The position numbers and the translations under genes are program-made. A model generated the notes under the pieces. That model made no database searches. It was not told the origin of the DNA and saw only the letters and a list, made by a program, of their open reading frames with translations. A stretch of DNA of 64,000 nucleotides from Actinomadura spongiicola (lineage in GTDB: Bacteria > Actinomycetota > Actinomycetes > Streptosporangiales > Streptosporangiaceae): positions 186,001-250,000 of the forward strand of contig NZ_QVNQ01000001.1 of NCBI RefSeq assembly GCF_003432485.1, written 5' to 3'. Positions 7,667-16,379 of this stretch are shown here, piece by piece; within the stretch, counting starts at the first letter, position 1; every line of letters starts with the position of its first letter.

Positions 7667-9904
7667 TCAGGTGTAACCGACCGGTCCCTCGGATTGTTCC
7701 CGGCCCCTGAAGTCCGCCAGCGTGCCCGTCCGCCGGATGGTGTGCCAGCCCAACCGCGCACCCAGCAGCGCGGTGACGACGGACTGGACGACCACCAGAT
7801 ACATCAACTGCCGGTACACGAACTGTTGGAGCGGCAACGTCCACAGCGGGCGGATCGGTTCGCCGTCCAACCACAACGCGTAGGCACCGGCGGCGGCCTG
7901 GGCGGCGACGAACGCCGTCCACATGAGAACGGGCACGGTCGGATCGAGGAACAGCAGTCCGTACAGTGCGAACAGGTCGATGGCGGGTGCGAACAGGGGC
8001 AGTAGTACCTGGAAGACCATCATGTAGGGGAGGCATCGGCGTCCGAAGCGTCCCGAGCCGCCGTGTTCGATCACGGAACGGCGGTGCTTCCACATCGCCT
8101 GCATCGTGCCGTAGCACCAGCGGTAGCGCTGCCTCCACAGTTGCCGCAGCGACGACGGCGTCTCCGTCCACGCCAGGGCCTTCTCCTCGTAGACGACGCG
8201 CAGCCCGGTGCGGCAGACCGCCATGGTGAGGTCGGTGTCCTCGGCGAGGGTGTCGTCCGGGACGCCGCCCACCTGAGCCAGCACCGACCGGCGGAACGCG
8301 CCGATCGCGCCCGGGACGGTCGGCATGCACCGCAGGATGTCGAACATGCGCCGGTCGAGGTTGAAACCGATCACGTACTCGATGTGCTGCCAGCGGCCGA
8401 GGATGCCGCCCCGGTTGGCGACCTTGGTGTTCCCGCTGACCGCCGCGACCCGCGGGTCGGCGAACGGCGCGACGAGGTGCCGGACGGTGTCGCGCTGGAA
8501 GACGGTGTCGCCGTCCACGAGCACGAGGATCTCGGCGCGGGCGACGCCGATGCCCGTGTTCAGCGCGCTGGGCTTGCCGCCGTTGCGCCTGCGGATCAGG
8601 TGGACGGTCGGCAGCGCGATCGACTCGACGATCAACGCGGTGCGGTCGGTGGACCCGTCGTCCACCACGATCACCTCGACGGTGCCCGGATAGTCGGTGT
8701 CCAGGAGCGAGGCGACCGTCGCCGCGATGTTCGCCTCCTCGTTGTACGCGGGGACGATCACGGACACGGGCGGGAACGGATCGGGCGGCATCTCCCCGGG
8801 TTCGTGGCCGCCGACGAACGGATCACCGTCCGGCCAAGGCCGGTGGGCGCCGCCCCGCCGTCTCTGTCTTCGACCCCGCCGCCTCTCCCGGCCCCTGACC
8901 CGGCGTACGTGGACGTGCGCGAGCAGCACCAGCGCCAGGAGCCGCAGCACGTACGCGATCCCGGCCAGCGCCAGAAGCAGCCCCATGGTCCCGGTGAGGG
9001 TGGACGCGGCGCGCTGTGCCGTGATGAGCGTCCAGCCGAAGGCCCTCTCCGGCGCGGACACCCGAACCTGCGCCGCAGGCAGGTCCAGCGCCTCGGTGAG
9101 CGTCGTGAAGCGGTACCCCTGCGGCCGGAGCCGCCGGATGATCTGTTCGACGGCCGCTACCGTCCCGGCCCGGTCACCGCCGGAGTCGTGCAGCATCACC
9201 ACCGCGCCCTCGTCCCGCCGCTCCCCGGCGAGCGCGGCACGGACGATCCCGGTGGTGCCGGGACGTGCCCAGTCCTCGGTGTCGCGGTCGGTGAGGACGA
9301 CGACGTAGCCGTCCTCGCCCGCCCGCCGCGCCGCCCCCCACTCCGGACCGGTCAGGCCGTCCGGGCGGGACGAGTACGGCATCCGCATCAACCTCGTGTG
9401 GACGCCCGCCGCCCCCGCCAACGCCCGCTGCGTGAGATCGAGCTCCAGCCGCGCCCGCCAACGGGGCACCGCGGCGAGATCCACGTGCGTGTACGTGTGG
9501 GAGCCGATCTCGTGGCCCTCCCGCAGCACCCGCCGGGTCAGCTCCGGATGCTCGGCCACGCGTGCGCCGACGGTGAAGAAGGTCGCGCGGGCGCCGTGGC
9601 GGCGCAGGACGTCCAGGAGCCGCGGGGTCCATTCCGGGTCGGGGCCGTCGTCGAACGTCAACGCGATCGTCTTCGGCGGCATGCGGCGGCTGCGCGGGGC
9701 ACCGTCCGCGAGGCTGACGACCGGCCCGCCGGACGCGACCGCGGCCGGAACGGTCCCCGGAGACCCGACCGGACGTGCGTCCCGGGGCGCCTCACCGACG
9801 ATGTTGTTCGCGAACCCGTCGAGCAGCAGAAGCACCGCCAGTACGAGTCCGCCGAGCATCAGCAGAACCCAGTGCCCCCTGGGCTCGGCGCGTCGTGGGG
9901 TCAA
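7667..9904 (-). CDS. Polysaccharide deacetylase-glycosyltransferase 2 fusion, membrane protein
   Basis: This 745-residue protein has an N-terminal membrane helix (about 11-30). A NodB-type deacetylase domain follows, with TFDDGP (residues 83-88) and the metal His pair in GSHTYTH (136/140). After further helices comes a processive GT2 domain with VSVIVPAYNEE, VDGDT, EDTDLT and the QRYRW motif, then C-terminal helices. Such fusions synthesise and modify beta-linked N-acetylhexosamine polymers at the membrane, like HasA/NodC/IcaA-type enzymes. The product here is unknown. The start is TTG at 9904, overlapping the TGA of the upstream gene, which implies translational coupling. A later ATG at the first helix is the alternative. 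Confidence 0.92.
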   Translation of the reverse strand: MTPRRAEPRGHWVLLMLGGLVLAVLLLLDGFANNIVGEAPRDARPVGSPGTVPAAVASGGPVVSLADGAPRSRRMPPKTIALTFDDGPDPEWTPRLLDVLRRHGARATFFTVGARVAEHPELTRRVLREGHEIGSHTYTHVDLAAVPRWRARLELDLTQRALAGAAGVHTRLMRMPYSSRPDGLTGPEWGAARRAGEDGYVVVLTDRDTEDWARPGTTGIVRAALAGERRDEGAVVMLHDSGGDRAGTVAAVEQIIRRLRPQGYRFTTLTEALDLPAAQVRVSAPERAFGWTLITAQRAASTLTGTMGLLLALAGIAYVLRLLALVLLAHVHVRRVRGRERRRGRRQRRRGGAHRPWPDGDPFVGGHEPGEMPPDPFPPVSVIVPAYNEEANIAATVASLLDTDYPGTVEVIVVDDGSTDRTALIVESIALPTVHLIRRRNGGKPSALNTGIGVARAEILVLVDGDTVFQRDTVRHLVAPFADPRVAAVSGNTKVANRGGILGRWQHIEYVIGFNLDRRMFDILRCMPTVPGAIGAFRRSVLAQVGGVPDDTLAEDTDLTMAVCRTGLRVVYEEKALAWTETPSSLRQLWRQRYRWCYGTMQAMWKHRRSVIEHGGSGRFGRRCLPYMMVFQVLLPLFAPAIDLFALYGLLFLDPTVPVLMWTAFVAAQAAAGAYALWLDGEPIRPLWTLPLQQFVYRQLMYLVVVQSVVTALLGARLGWHTIRRTGTLADFRGREQSEGPVGYT

Positions 9905-10419
9905 CGGTTCTTCTTCTTACGTCCCCACGCGGGCGGGGTCACGTTGGACTTGCCCGGACGGCTCGTCGACGTCGACACGGCCGGTGCCCGCCGCGTCGGG
10001 GGGACGGAACCCGCCGCGGACGATCCGGGCGCCACGGGGGTCACCCGTCCGGGACGTCCGACCGGGCCGGGCCCCTCGGCGGCCCACCGCTCGTCCGCCC
10101 CGACCGTCGGGACGTCCGGACGGCTCGGCTTCACACTCGGCCGCGGGGACGGATCGCTCCACGGCGTCAGCGGCACGTTCGGTTGGGTCGCCATGCCGAT
10201 GCCGAGCGCGCCCGTGAACACCAGGAGAACCGCCCCGGCGGCGAGGCCGAGGCGCCGTCCGAGCCGGGCGCGCCCGCCGGTCGCGTCGACGAAGACCGGT
10301 TCGGCCTCCGCGACCGGAGACAGCGGTCTCGTGCCCGACGAACCATCGCCGACGTACAGGTCATCCCGGTCGCGTGCGGTGCCGCCGACCAACGGATCGC
10401 GGGTCATGTCCGTCCACAT
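9901..10419 (-). CDS. Single-pass membrane protein with Pro/Ser-rich tail
   Basis: This 172-residue protein of unknown function has a cytoplasmic N-terminus (about 70 residues), an Arg-rich flank, one membrane helix (AAGAVLLVFTGALGIGMA) and a Pro/Ser/Thr-rich extracytoplasmic tail ending GRKKKNR. The start is uncertain: ATG at 10419 or 10407, neither with a strong ribosome site. Its stop overlaps the TTG start of the deacetylase-glycosyltransferase, so the two are co-expressed. A role linked to that enzyme is inferred from context only. The architecture resembles the presumed anti-sigma protein encoded divergently at 11180. Confidence 0.65.
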   Translation of the reverse strand: MWTDMTRDPLVGGTARDRDDLYVGDGSSGTRPLSPVAEAEPVFVDATGGRARLGRRLGLAAGAVLLVFTGALGIGMATQPNVPLTPWSDPSPRPSVKPSRPDVPTVGADERWAAEGPGPVGRPGRVTPVAPGSSAAGSVPPTRRAPAVSTSTSRPGKSNVTPPAWGRKKKNR

Positions 10420-10535
10420 CTCGTCATGCTTCACAGGGGAGGGGGGAACGCTCGGGCACCGGATGCCGTGGGCGCTCACTGCTTCAGCGCCGAACCACCG
10501 CGTACATGTCACACGATCACCTGAATCCCTGCACA

Positions 10536-11183
10536 ATGGTGGAGGTGGATCGGGCCGACGAGGAGATACTCGGTCGTGCCCTGCGGGCGGCGCAGGACGG
10601 CGACGAGGAGTCCTTCCGCATGCTCTATCGCGACGTCCAGCCCCGGCTCATCCGCTTCGCCGGGACGATCGTCGGCGGGGACGCCGAGGACGTCACCTCC
10701 GAGGCCTGGCTCCAGATCGCGCGTGACCTCCCCTCGTTCCGCGGCGACCTCGACGGCTTCCGCGGCTGGACGGCGACGATCACCCGGCACCGGGCCCTGG
10801 ACCATCTGCGTCGCAGGTCGCGGCGTCCCGGCTCCGACCTGCCCGTCGAGGAACTGGTCACGATGGCCGCCGACGGCGACACCGAACTGGACGCGCTGGA
10901 CGGCATCGCCACCCGGGACGCGCTGCGGCTGATCGCCGAACTCCCCCGCGACCAGGCCGAGGCGGTGCTGCTGCGCGTCGTCGTCGGCCTGGACGCCAAG
11001 TCGGCCGGCAAAGTCCTCGGCAAGCGGCCGGGCGCCGTCCGGACCGCTTCCTACCGTGGGCTCAAGCGCCTCGCCGAGCGGCTGACGCCCCCCTGCGCGC
11101 CCGGCGAGGACGCGACACCAGGGGTCCCGCCCTTCGCCCAGAGTGACAAAAGCGGTGGTACCGGCGCTGAAGAGGTGACATGA
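10536..11183 (+). CDS. ECF-type RNA polymerase sigma factor
   Basis: The 215-residue protein has the sigma-70 region 2 core (SFRMLYRDVQPRLIRFA, DLDGFRGWTATITRHRALDHL) and a region 4 HTH (LPRDQAEAVLLRVVVGLDAKSAGKVLGK, quoted only in part as AVLLRVVVGLDAKSAGKV). The start is uncertain: ATG at 10536 or 10506, neither with a clear Shine-Dalgarno. The stop overlaps the next start as ATGA, coupling it to a membrane protein that is the likely anti-sigma factor. It is divergent from the membrane protein/glycosyltransferase pair, which may be a target. No promoter consensus for the sigma factor could be assigned. Confidence 0.88.
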   Translation: MVEVDRADEEILGRALRAAQDGDEESFRMLYRDVQPRLIRFAGTIVGGDAEDVTSEAWLQIARDLPSFRGDLDGFRGWTATITRHRALDHLRRRSRRPGSDLPVEELVTMAADGDTELDALDGIATRDALRLIAELPRDQAEAVLLRVVVGLDAKSAGKVLGKRPGAVRTASYRGLKRLAERLTPPCAPGEDATPGVPPFAQSDKSGGTGAEEVT

Positions 11184-11899
11184 GCGACCAGCACCAGGCC
11201 GGAGGCTTCGACGAACGCGCCGCCGAGCGTCTCCTCGACGGCGCGGGCGGCGACGTCCGGCTGCGCGCTCTTCTCACGGCGGCCGCCGCGCCCGCGCGTC
11301 CGGGGGAACTCGCGGGTGAGGACGCCGCGGTCGCCGCTTTCCTGGCCGCGCCGCGTCCGGCGCGCCGCTCCCGCGCGGCCGCCCTGCGCCGCTTCCTGAC
11401 GATCAAGGCCCTGGCGGTCGTGGGCGGCTCGCTCATCCTGACCGGGGGCGCCGCCTTCGCCACGATCACCGGCCAGCTTCCCGGCGGCGGCCGGGACACG
11501 GCGCCGTCCCCCAGCCCGACGATCAACAAGCGGGAGGGGACCCGCGGCGACGCGACCCCGGCCACCCGCCTGGAGCCGCCCGCGCCGGTGCCCACGGAGT
11601 CACGGAAGCCGTCACCGACGCATTCGACGAAGCGGAACGGCCGGGACGGCGCGCCCGGCCAGCAGAAGAAGACCAAGGGCCCGAAGTTGCGGCCTACGCG
11701 GCTGCCCCAGTCACCTCCACGCGGCCCCGGCGACAACGGCAAGCCACCCGACGCCGGTACAGGCCACACCACGACCAGCGGCGGAGGCCTGGGCGGCGCA
11801 CCGGGCGGCGGCATGGGCGGCGGCGCCGTCGGCGGCGGCACGGGCGGCGGCGAGGGCACCGACCCCCCGACCACATCCGGCAGCGGCAACCAGGACTAA
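11180..11899 (+). CDS. Probable membrane anti-sigma partner of the ECF sigma factor
   Basis: This 239-residue protein has a cytoplasmic N-terminal region with DVRLRALLTAAAAPARPGEL, one membrane helix (about residues 78-97, AVVGGSLILTGGAAFA), then a Ser/Pro/Thr and Gly-rich extracytoplasmic tail. Proteins with this N-terminal pattern commonly follow ECF sigma genes in actinomycetes. The 4-bp ATGA overlap with the sigma gene supports a paired function. The tail GGGMGGGAVGGG looks like a flexible wall-spanning linker. An anti-sigma role is inferred from position and topology; no zinc anti-sigma HxxxCxxC motif is seen. Confidence 0.7.
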   Translation: MSDQHQAGGFDERAAERLLDGAGGDVRLRALLTAAAAPARPGELAGEDAAVAAFLAAPRPARRSRAAALRRFLTIKALAVVGGSLILTGGAAFATITGQLPGGGRDTAPSPSPTINKREGTRGDATPATRLEPPAPVPTESRKPSPTHSTKRNGRDGAPGQQKKTKGPKLRPTRLPQSPPRGPGDNGKPPDAGTGHTTTSGGGLGGAPGGGMGGGAVGGGTGGGEGTDPPTTSGSGNQD

Positions 11900-12260
11900 G
11901 CGACCACAGACCAGGCGGACCGACCACCAGCCGAGGCGAAGCGGCCACGACAGAGCGGCCCTCGCCGCGGCCGGGCGGTGAGGGCGCTGGCTGGCCGGGC
12001 ACGCCGGTCTCCCCCCTGGAACCCGGACACGCCCGCTCGCTGGTCGGCATGGCCGGCACGTCGGTGACGCAGGACCTCATCTCCAGCGCACCACGTCCAA
12101 CATCGAGCCCAACGACACATCGGCCGGTGAGGCCGAAGCGTTCGAGCAGTTCGTGGACACACGGCCAAGCAAGCCACAGCAGAGCAAGCCACACGGCCGG
12201 AACGGCCAAGGCTCGGGACGGCCAGAGGCCGGGGCGAAGCGGCCAAGGGTCGGGGCGGGG
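11900..12260. other. Intergenic gap without supported gene
   Basis: A 361-bp convergent space between the anti-sigma-type gene and the binding-protein gene. It contains low-complexity repeats of GAAGCGGCCA-like words but no convincing coding frame, RNA or hairpin terminator. Confidence 0.5.
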
Positions 12261-13091
12261 TTACAGGCAGCCCTCGAACTGGGGGACGTCGACGTCCGAC
12301 AGCTTCAGGCCCGACGAGCCGAACCATTTGCTCATGAATTTGGCCATGGTTCCGTCCTGGTACATCTGGGTGATGGCCTTGTTGAGGGCCTCGCATCCGT
12401 CGGGGTCGCCCTTGCGGATCGCGATGCCCGTGCGCCGCTCCCCGAACCGGGAGTTCAGCAGGCGGAAACCGGTGCCCTGCCGGGTCTTCAGCCCGGCGAG
12501 GATCGTGTCGTTGGTCGTGATGGCGTCGATTCGCCGGTCGGCGAGCATCGTCATGCACTCGGCGTAGGACCTCGCCGCCACGGGCAACGCCGCCACCTGC
12601 CGTTCCCGCGTCACCGCCTCCGCTGCACCCGACCCCGTGACGGCGCAGATCCGGCGCCCTTCCAGATCGCGCACTCCCCGTACCTCGCGCTCACCGTCCC
12701 GGACGAGGATGTCCTGGTACGACAGCAGGTACGGGCCCGCGAACGCCAGCCGCTGTTTCCATTCGGGCTCCAGCCAGAAGGTCAGGACCATGTCGACCTT
12801 CCCGTCCCGCAGCAGCCGCTCCCGGTCCGCCGCCAGCGCCGGGGCGAACCGGACCTTCTTCCCAATCCGCGCGGCCAGGTACCGCGACACGTCCACGTCC
12901 AGGCCTTCGAAGCTCCCGTCCGGCCGCTGGAACCCGATCCCGGGCAGGTCCGGCCGCACGCCCGCGACCAGTGTCTGCTTCCCGACGATGGACGGCTCCT
13001 CGGCGCCGCCGCACCCGCTCACCGCACAGCACCCTGCCAACCCCAGCGCGAGCAGCCGTCGCCGCATCCGCGGACTCCCAACCCGTGACAC
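12261..13091 (-). CDS. ABC transporter substrate-binding lipoprotein, amino-acid type
   Basis: The 276-residue precursor has an N-terminal lipoprotein signal (LLALGLAGCCAVSGC, lipobox AVSGC), then a bilobed solute-binding fold of the glutamine/glutamate type (SBP_bac_3): LVAGVRPDLPGIGF, the DVDVSRYLAARIGKKV segment, and DLEGRRICAVTGSGAAEAV opening lobe 2. It would deliver an amino acid or similar ligand to an ABC permease. No permease or ATPase is adjacent, so it is an orphan. The GTG at 13091 is chosen because AGGGAG lies 6 nt upstream; ATG at 13067, with GGGAG, is the alternative. Confidence 0.87.
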   Translation of the reverse strand: MSRVGSPRMRRRLLALGLAGCCAVSGCGGAEEPSIVGKQTLVAGVRPDLPGIGFQRPDGSFEGLDVDVSRYLAARIGKKVRFAPALAADRERLLRDGKVDMVLTFWLEPEWKQRLAFAGPYLLSYQDILVRDGEREVRGVRDLEGRRICAVTGSGAAEAVTRERQVAALPVAARSYAECMTMLADRRIDAITTNDTILAGLKTRQGTGFRLLNSRFGERRTGIAIRKGDPDGCEALNKAITQMYQDGTMAKFMSKWFGSSGLKLSDVDVPQFEGCL

Positions 13092-13283
13092 AACACGCTC
13101 CCTGGTATCGGGCTCCGTGACCAAGGTCTCAAATACTGATCAACACAGCCATACCATGACCACGTCGGAAACCGCTCCCCGCGCTGAGCACACCGCCGAT
13201 CGGGGTCCCGAGTCCGAGAACCGGATCTTGGGTGTGGTCGAGGTCCTAGGTTCCTCCGGGTCGAATCGATTTCGGAGGAACGC

Positions 13284-14216
13284 GTGGATTTGGATGCCAT
13301 CACGGCGAATGTCCTGTCCGAGACTCGTGTCCTGGAGTTCACCACCCTCACCGGGTCCGGGGGGCTGAACACCAGACCGATGTCGGGGACGTGGCTTCGC
13401 GATCGGGGGAAGATCGTCCTCACGACACCGGTGGCCTATCCGCAGAGGGCGCGCAACGTCCGCCGCGACGGCCGCGTCGCCCTCCTGTACTCGGACCCCG
13501 CCGGAAGCGGCTTGCCGGACATGCCCACGGTGCTGATCCAGGGCATGGCCACCGCCCCTGAGATCGTGGCGCCACCGCAGGACCTGGAGGAATACTGGCG
13601 CACCCTCTTCCGCAGGCGTTTCCCGCTGGCCGACGGGATCGCCGCTCCCGCCTACCGGCGCGCGATGGGCTGGTTCTTCTGGCGACTGCCGATCTTCGTG
13701 ACGCCGCTGCGCGTGGACGTCGGGGAACCCGTCACCACCGGCGGCGCGGGAAAGCCGCCGCCACCGGACGGCGCCCCCATGAACGAGCAGATCAAAGACG
13801 CTCTGACCCGATACCCCACGGCTGTACTGGCGGCACGCGACGAACAGGGGTTTCCCTACTCAACACGGGCGCGAGTCTCATGGTCGGCCTCGGCGCCCGG
13901 AACGCTTCGGCTGCGCCCGTCCCGGCCGTTCCATGGGATACCGGGACCGGCCAACCTGCTGTGGCACCGGCACAACGGGCTCGTCGACGACAGGACGGCG
14001 CTGCTCGTCACCGGTGAGGCTTCCGATACTGAAGGCGAGTGGACGATGACCCCGGCGCGCATACCGGGCCTGCTGCCTTCAGGCCGCCGCGAGCCGTCGT
14101 CCTTCGACGAATGGATCGAGGACGGATGGAGACGCACCCACACCTACTTCGCCGCGCACGGCATCACACCCCCGGACATCGACTGGAACACCCTGACCAG
14201 CTACACAAACCCCTGA
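13284..14216 (+). CDS. Pyridoxamine 5'-phosphate oxidase-like split-barrel protein
   Basis: The 310-residue protein has a first FMN-binding split-barrel domain (FTTLTGSGGLNTRPM, KIVLTTPVAYPQRARNVRRD, ARNVRRDGRVALLY). A second, less clear domain follows after residue 165 (YPTAVLAARDEQGFPYSTRAR). Family members bind FMN or F420 and include small-molecule oxidoreductases, so the substrate cannot be predicted. The GTG at 13284 has GGAGG 5 nt upstream. It stands alone, divergent from the binding-protein gene. The two-domain length (about 310 rather than 130-150 residues) is notable but known in actinomycetes. Confidence 0.8.
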   Translation: MDLDAITANVLSETRVLEFTTLTGSGGLNTRPMSGTWLRDRGKIVLTTPVAYPQRARNVRRDGRVALLYSDPAGSGLPDMPTVLIQGMATAPEIVAPPQDLEEYWRTLFRRRFPLADGIAAPAYRRAMGWFFWRLPIFVTPLRVDVGEPVTTGGAGKPPPPDGAPMNEQIKDALTRYPTAVLAARDEQGFPYSTRARVSWSASAPGTLRLRPSRPFHGIPGPANLLWHRHNGLVDDRTALLVTGEASDTEGEWTMTPARIPGLLPSGRREPSSFDEWIEDGWRRTHTYFAAHGITPPDIDWNTLTSYTNP

Positions 14217-14358
14217 GACACAAGCTCCTCCGGAGCGAGCCGGAAGCACGCCGACGCTCGAACGTGTGCCGCCAATGGGCTCGTCATCGCTTCACAGCGC
14301 GCCCCTCATGCCCGCGTCCCGTCGCCGGAACGGGTCAGCCGGACGCCCCGGCGGGCCG

Positions 14359-14907
14359 CTACGGGGTGGCGGCGACCTCGGGAGCGACGTCCAAGCGGGC
14401 GTTGGCGACGAGGGCGTGCAGGGCGCGCAGCGCCGCACCGGCGTGGTTGCCCCAGTGGTTGAAGTACGAGTACTGCCACCACCACAGCGCCTCCAGGGGC
14501 CGGTCCTGGTTGTAGTGGCGCAGCCCGTGGACGAGGTCGCTCGCGACGTCCACCAGGTCGTCCGAGAGCCGGTACGCCGTCGCCTCCGTGTCCTTGTACG
14601 GGTCGAAGACCTCGATGTACTCGTCCATCACGCTCAGCCGCTCGGCCAGGCCCTGCCGGACGGCGTCGAGGTCGGGATCGTCGCCGACCTCGGGCTCCCA
14701 GTTGTCCGGAAGGATCACGTCGGCGCTGGCGCCGAGCTGCGCCCCCGCCAGGATCACCTGCGACACCTCGAGGAGGAGCAACGGGATGGTGTGCGGACCA
14801 CCGTCCCCCCGCGCGACCGCCTCCAGACCGTTCAGGTAGTTGTCGACATGGCGTGCCACGCGCTCTGCCAGCGTGTTCCACTCCTGCGGGCTGTTGGCTT
14901 CAGACAT
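14359..14907 (-). CDS. DUF5063 family protein, downstream of recR
   Basis: This 182-residue acidic protein is helical in appearance, with [29 protein letters not shown] and a conserved Trp/Tyr block [15 protein letters not shown]. It matches DUF5063, a family regularly found directly after recR in actinomycetes; function unknown. The start ATG at 14907 has GGAGG 7 nt upstream and overlaps the recR stop by 8 bp, so the two are translationally coupled. The conserved order ybaB-recR-DUF5063 suggests a link to recombination repair, but only by context. Confidence 0.85.
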   Translation of the reverse strand: MSEANSPQEWNTLAERVARHVDNYLNGLEAVARGDGGPHTIPLLLLEVSQVILAGAQLGASADVILPDNWEPEVGDDPDLDAVRQGLAERLSVMDEYIEVFDPYKDTEATAYRLSDDLVDVASDLVHGLRHYNQDRPLEALWWWQYSYFNHWGNHAGAALRALHALVANARLDVAPEVAATP

Positions 14908-15499
14908 CGAGCAGCCTCCGTCCTTCGAATGCGCGGCCCAGCGTCACCTCGTCGGCGTACTCCAGGTCGCCACCCACCGGCAGGCCGCTGGCCAGTCGGG
15001 TGACGGTGAGCCCCATGGGCTTGACGAGCCGGGCGAGATACGTCGCCGTCGCCTCGCCTTCCAGATTGGGATCGGTGGCGAGGATCAACTCGGTCACCGT
15101 CCCGTCGGCGAGGCGCTGCATCAGCTCGCGGATGCGCAGATCGTCCGGGCCGACGCCCTCGATCGGGCTGATCGCGCCGCCGAGGACGTGGTAGCGGCCA
15201 CGGAACTCGCGGGTCTTCTCGATCGCGACGACGTCCTTGGACTCCTCCACGACGCAGATCACCTGGGGATCGCGGCGCGCGTCACGACAGATCCGGCATT
15301 CCTCTTCTTCCGCGACGTTCCCGCACGTCTTGCAGAAGCGGACCTTGTCCTTGACCTCCTTGAGCGCCTTGCCGAGACGCTCCACGTCGGCCGGGTCGGC
15401 GGCGAGAAGGTGGAAGGCGATCCGCTGCGCGCTCTTGGGGCCGACGCCCGGCAACCTGCCCAGCTCGTCGATGAGGTTCTGAACCACCCCTTCGTACAA
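14900..15499 (-). CDS. recR: Recombination mediator RecR
   Basis: This 199-residue protein is full length. It has the N-terminal HhH segment [20 protein letters not shown], the four-cysteine zinc motif (CKTCGNV...CRIC, residues about 55-72), the Toprim domain ([29 protein letters not shown]) and the C-terminal [15 protein letters not shown]. RecR works with RecO/RecF to load RecA on gapped DNA. It lies between ybaB and DUF5063, as is usual, but the dnaX gene that normally starts this group is displaced about 10 kb upstream by inserted DNA. Confidence 0.96.
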   Translation of the reverse strand: MYEGVVQNLIDELGRLPGVGPKSAQRIAFHLLAADPADVERLGKALKEVKDKVRFCKTCGNVAEEEECRICRDARRDPQVICVVEESKDVVAIEKTREFRGRYHVLGGAISPIEGVGPDDLRIRELMQRLADGTVTELILATDPNLEGEATATYLARLVKPMGLTVTRLASGLPVGGDLEYADEVTLGRAFEGRRLLDV

Positions 15500-15529
15500 C
15501 GGACCCCTCCCTTCTGTCTGTTCGTCCGC

Positions 15530-15931
15530 TCAGGCCCCGGAACCGCCGCCGAGCCCCGGAAAACCACCGGGCAACCCGCCGCCGGGCCCACCGAGGCCGG
15601 GAATCCCGCCGCCCAGCCCCTGGGCGAGCGGCCCCATCTTCTCCTGCTGCAACTCCTGTACCGCGCGTCCCGCGTCGCGGACGGCGGCCAGGACGAGGTC
15701 GGCGATGGTCTCCGCCGTGTCCGCCGGATCATCGACGTCGATGGCCTTCGGGTCGATCGACAGGCCGGTGATCTCGCCCTGCCCGTTGACCGTGGCGGTG
15801 ACGAGCCCGCCGCCCGCGGTGCCCGTCACCTCCGCCTCCGCGAGTTCGCGCTGCGCGCTGAAGAGCTGCTCCTGCATGGCCTGCGCCTGCTGGAGCAGTT
15901 CCTGCATGTTCAACTGACCACCGGGTTCCAC
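15530..15931 (-). CDS. YbaB/EbfC nucleoid-associated protein
   Basis: This 133-residue protein has the YbaB signature [15 protein letters not shown], then [18 protein letters not shown], and a helical dimer region. YbaB/EbfC dimers bind DNA without strong sequence preference. The GTG at 15931 has AGGGAGG 6 nt upstream and gives the [14 protein letters not shown]-terminus typical of actinomycete members. The C-terminal Gly/Pro tail ([15 protein letters not shown]) is longer than in many bacteria but common in actinomycetes. It is 30 bp upstream of recR. Its usual upstream neighbour dnaX is missing here. Confidence 0.93.
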   Translation of the reverse strand: MEPGGQLNMQELLQQAQAMQEQLFSAQRELAEAEVTGTAGGGLVTATVNGQGEITGLSIDPKAIDVDDPADTAETIADLVLAAVRDAGRAVQELQQEKMGPLAQGLGGGIPGLGGPGGGLPGGFPGLGGGSGA

Positions 15932-16379
15932 GGTGCACCTCCCTCTTCCGGCCGCCCGCACGGACCTTTCTCTGGCGCTCCGCCAGCCACCGGATGTCCG
16001 TCCCCCGAGACTACGGGTTCGCACTAGCCTGGGGTAAGGGCGCCCACCGGTGAGCCGACTCACCGGAACATCCCTCCGCTCCATCACGACGGCCCGGCGC
16101 AGTGGCCCCCCGGCCGCGAATCGGTGCCACCGAACCCCACCCCAAGGACCCGATTCCAGATCCCGGACACGCAAAGACGATCTTCTCGGGAAATCGAAAT
16201 TCTAGTGTTCCGTACTAAGTAGGGCAGGGCCTGAGCTGCGGTTTCGGGACCATTCAACTGTTATTCATGGCGGACGACGGAGGCGGCAAAGGTAGAAGCC
16301 AAATAGCATCCCCGAACCAGACACAGATAGCGCCATGTCGGGTCGCGACCGGCACGGCCGCCGCCGAAGCGAGGTCCCC
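15932..16379. other. Intergenic region, left boundary of the dnaX-ybaB insertion
   Basis: This 448-bp divergent space between ybaB and the secreted HExxH protein holds the promoters of both. No further gene, RNA or clear repeat is visible. In related genomes dnaX would be expected here, so the left junction of inserted DNA lies in or near this stretch. Confidence 0.5.

Noticed and set aside
8063..10726. 887-codon plus-strand frame antisense to the deacetylase-glycosyltransferase gene
   Set aside because: Shadow of the minus-strand gene, no recognisable motif, Arg/Pro-rich.
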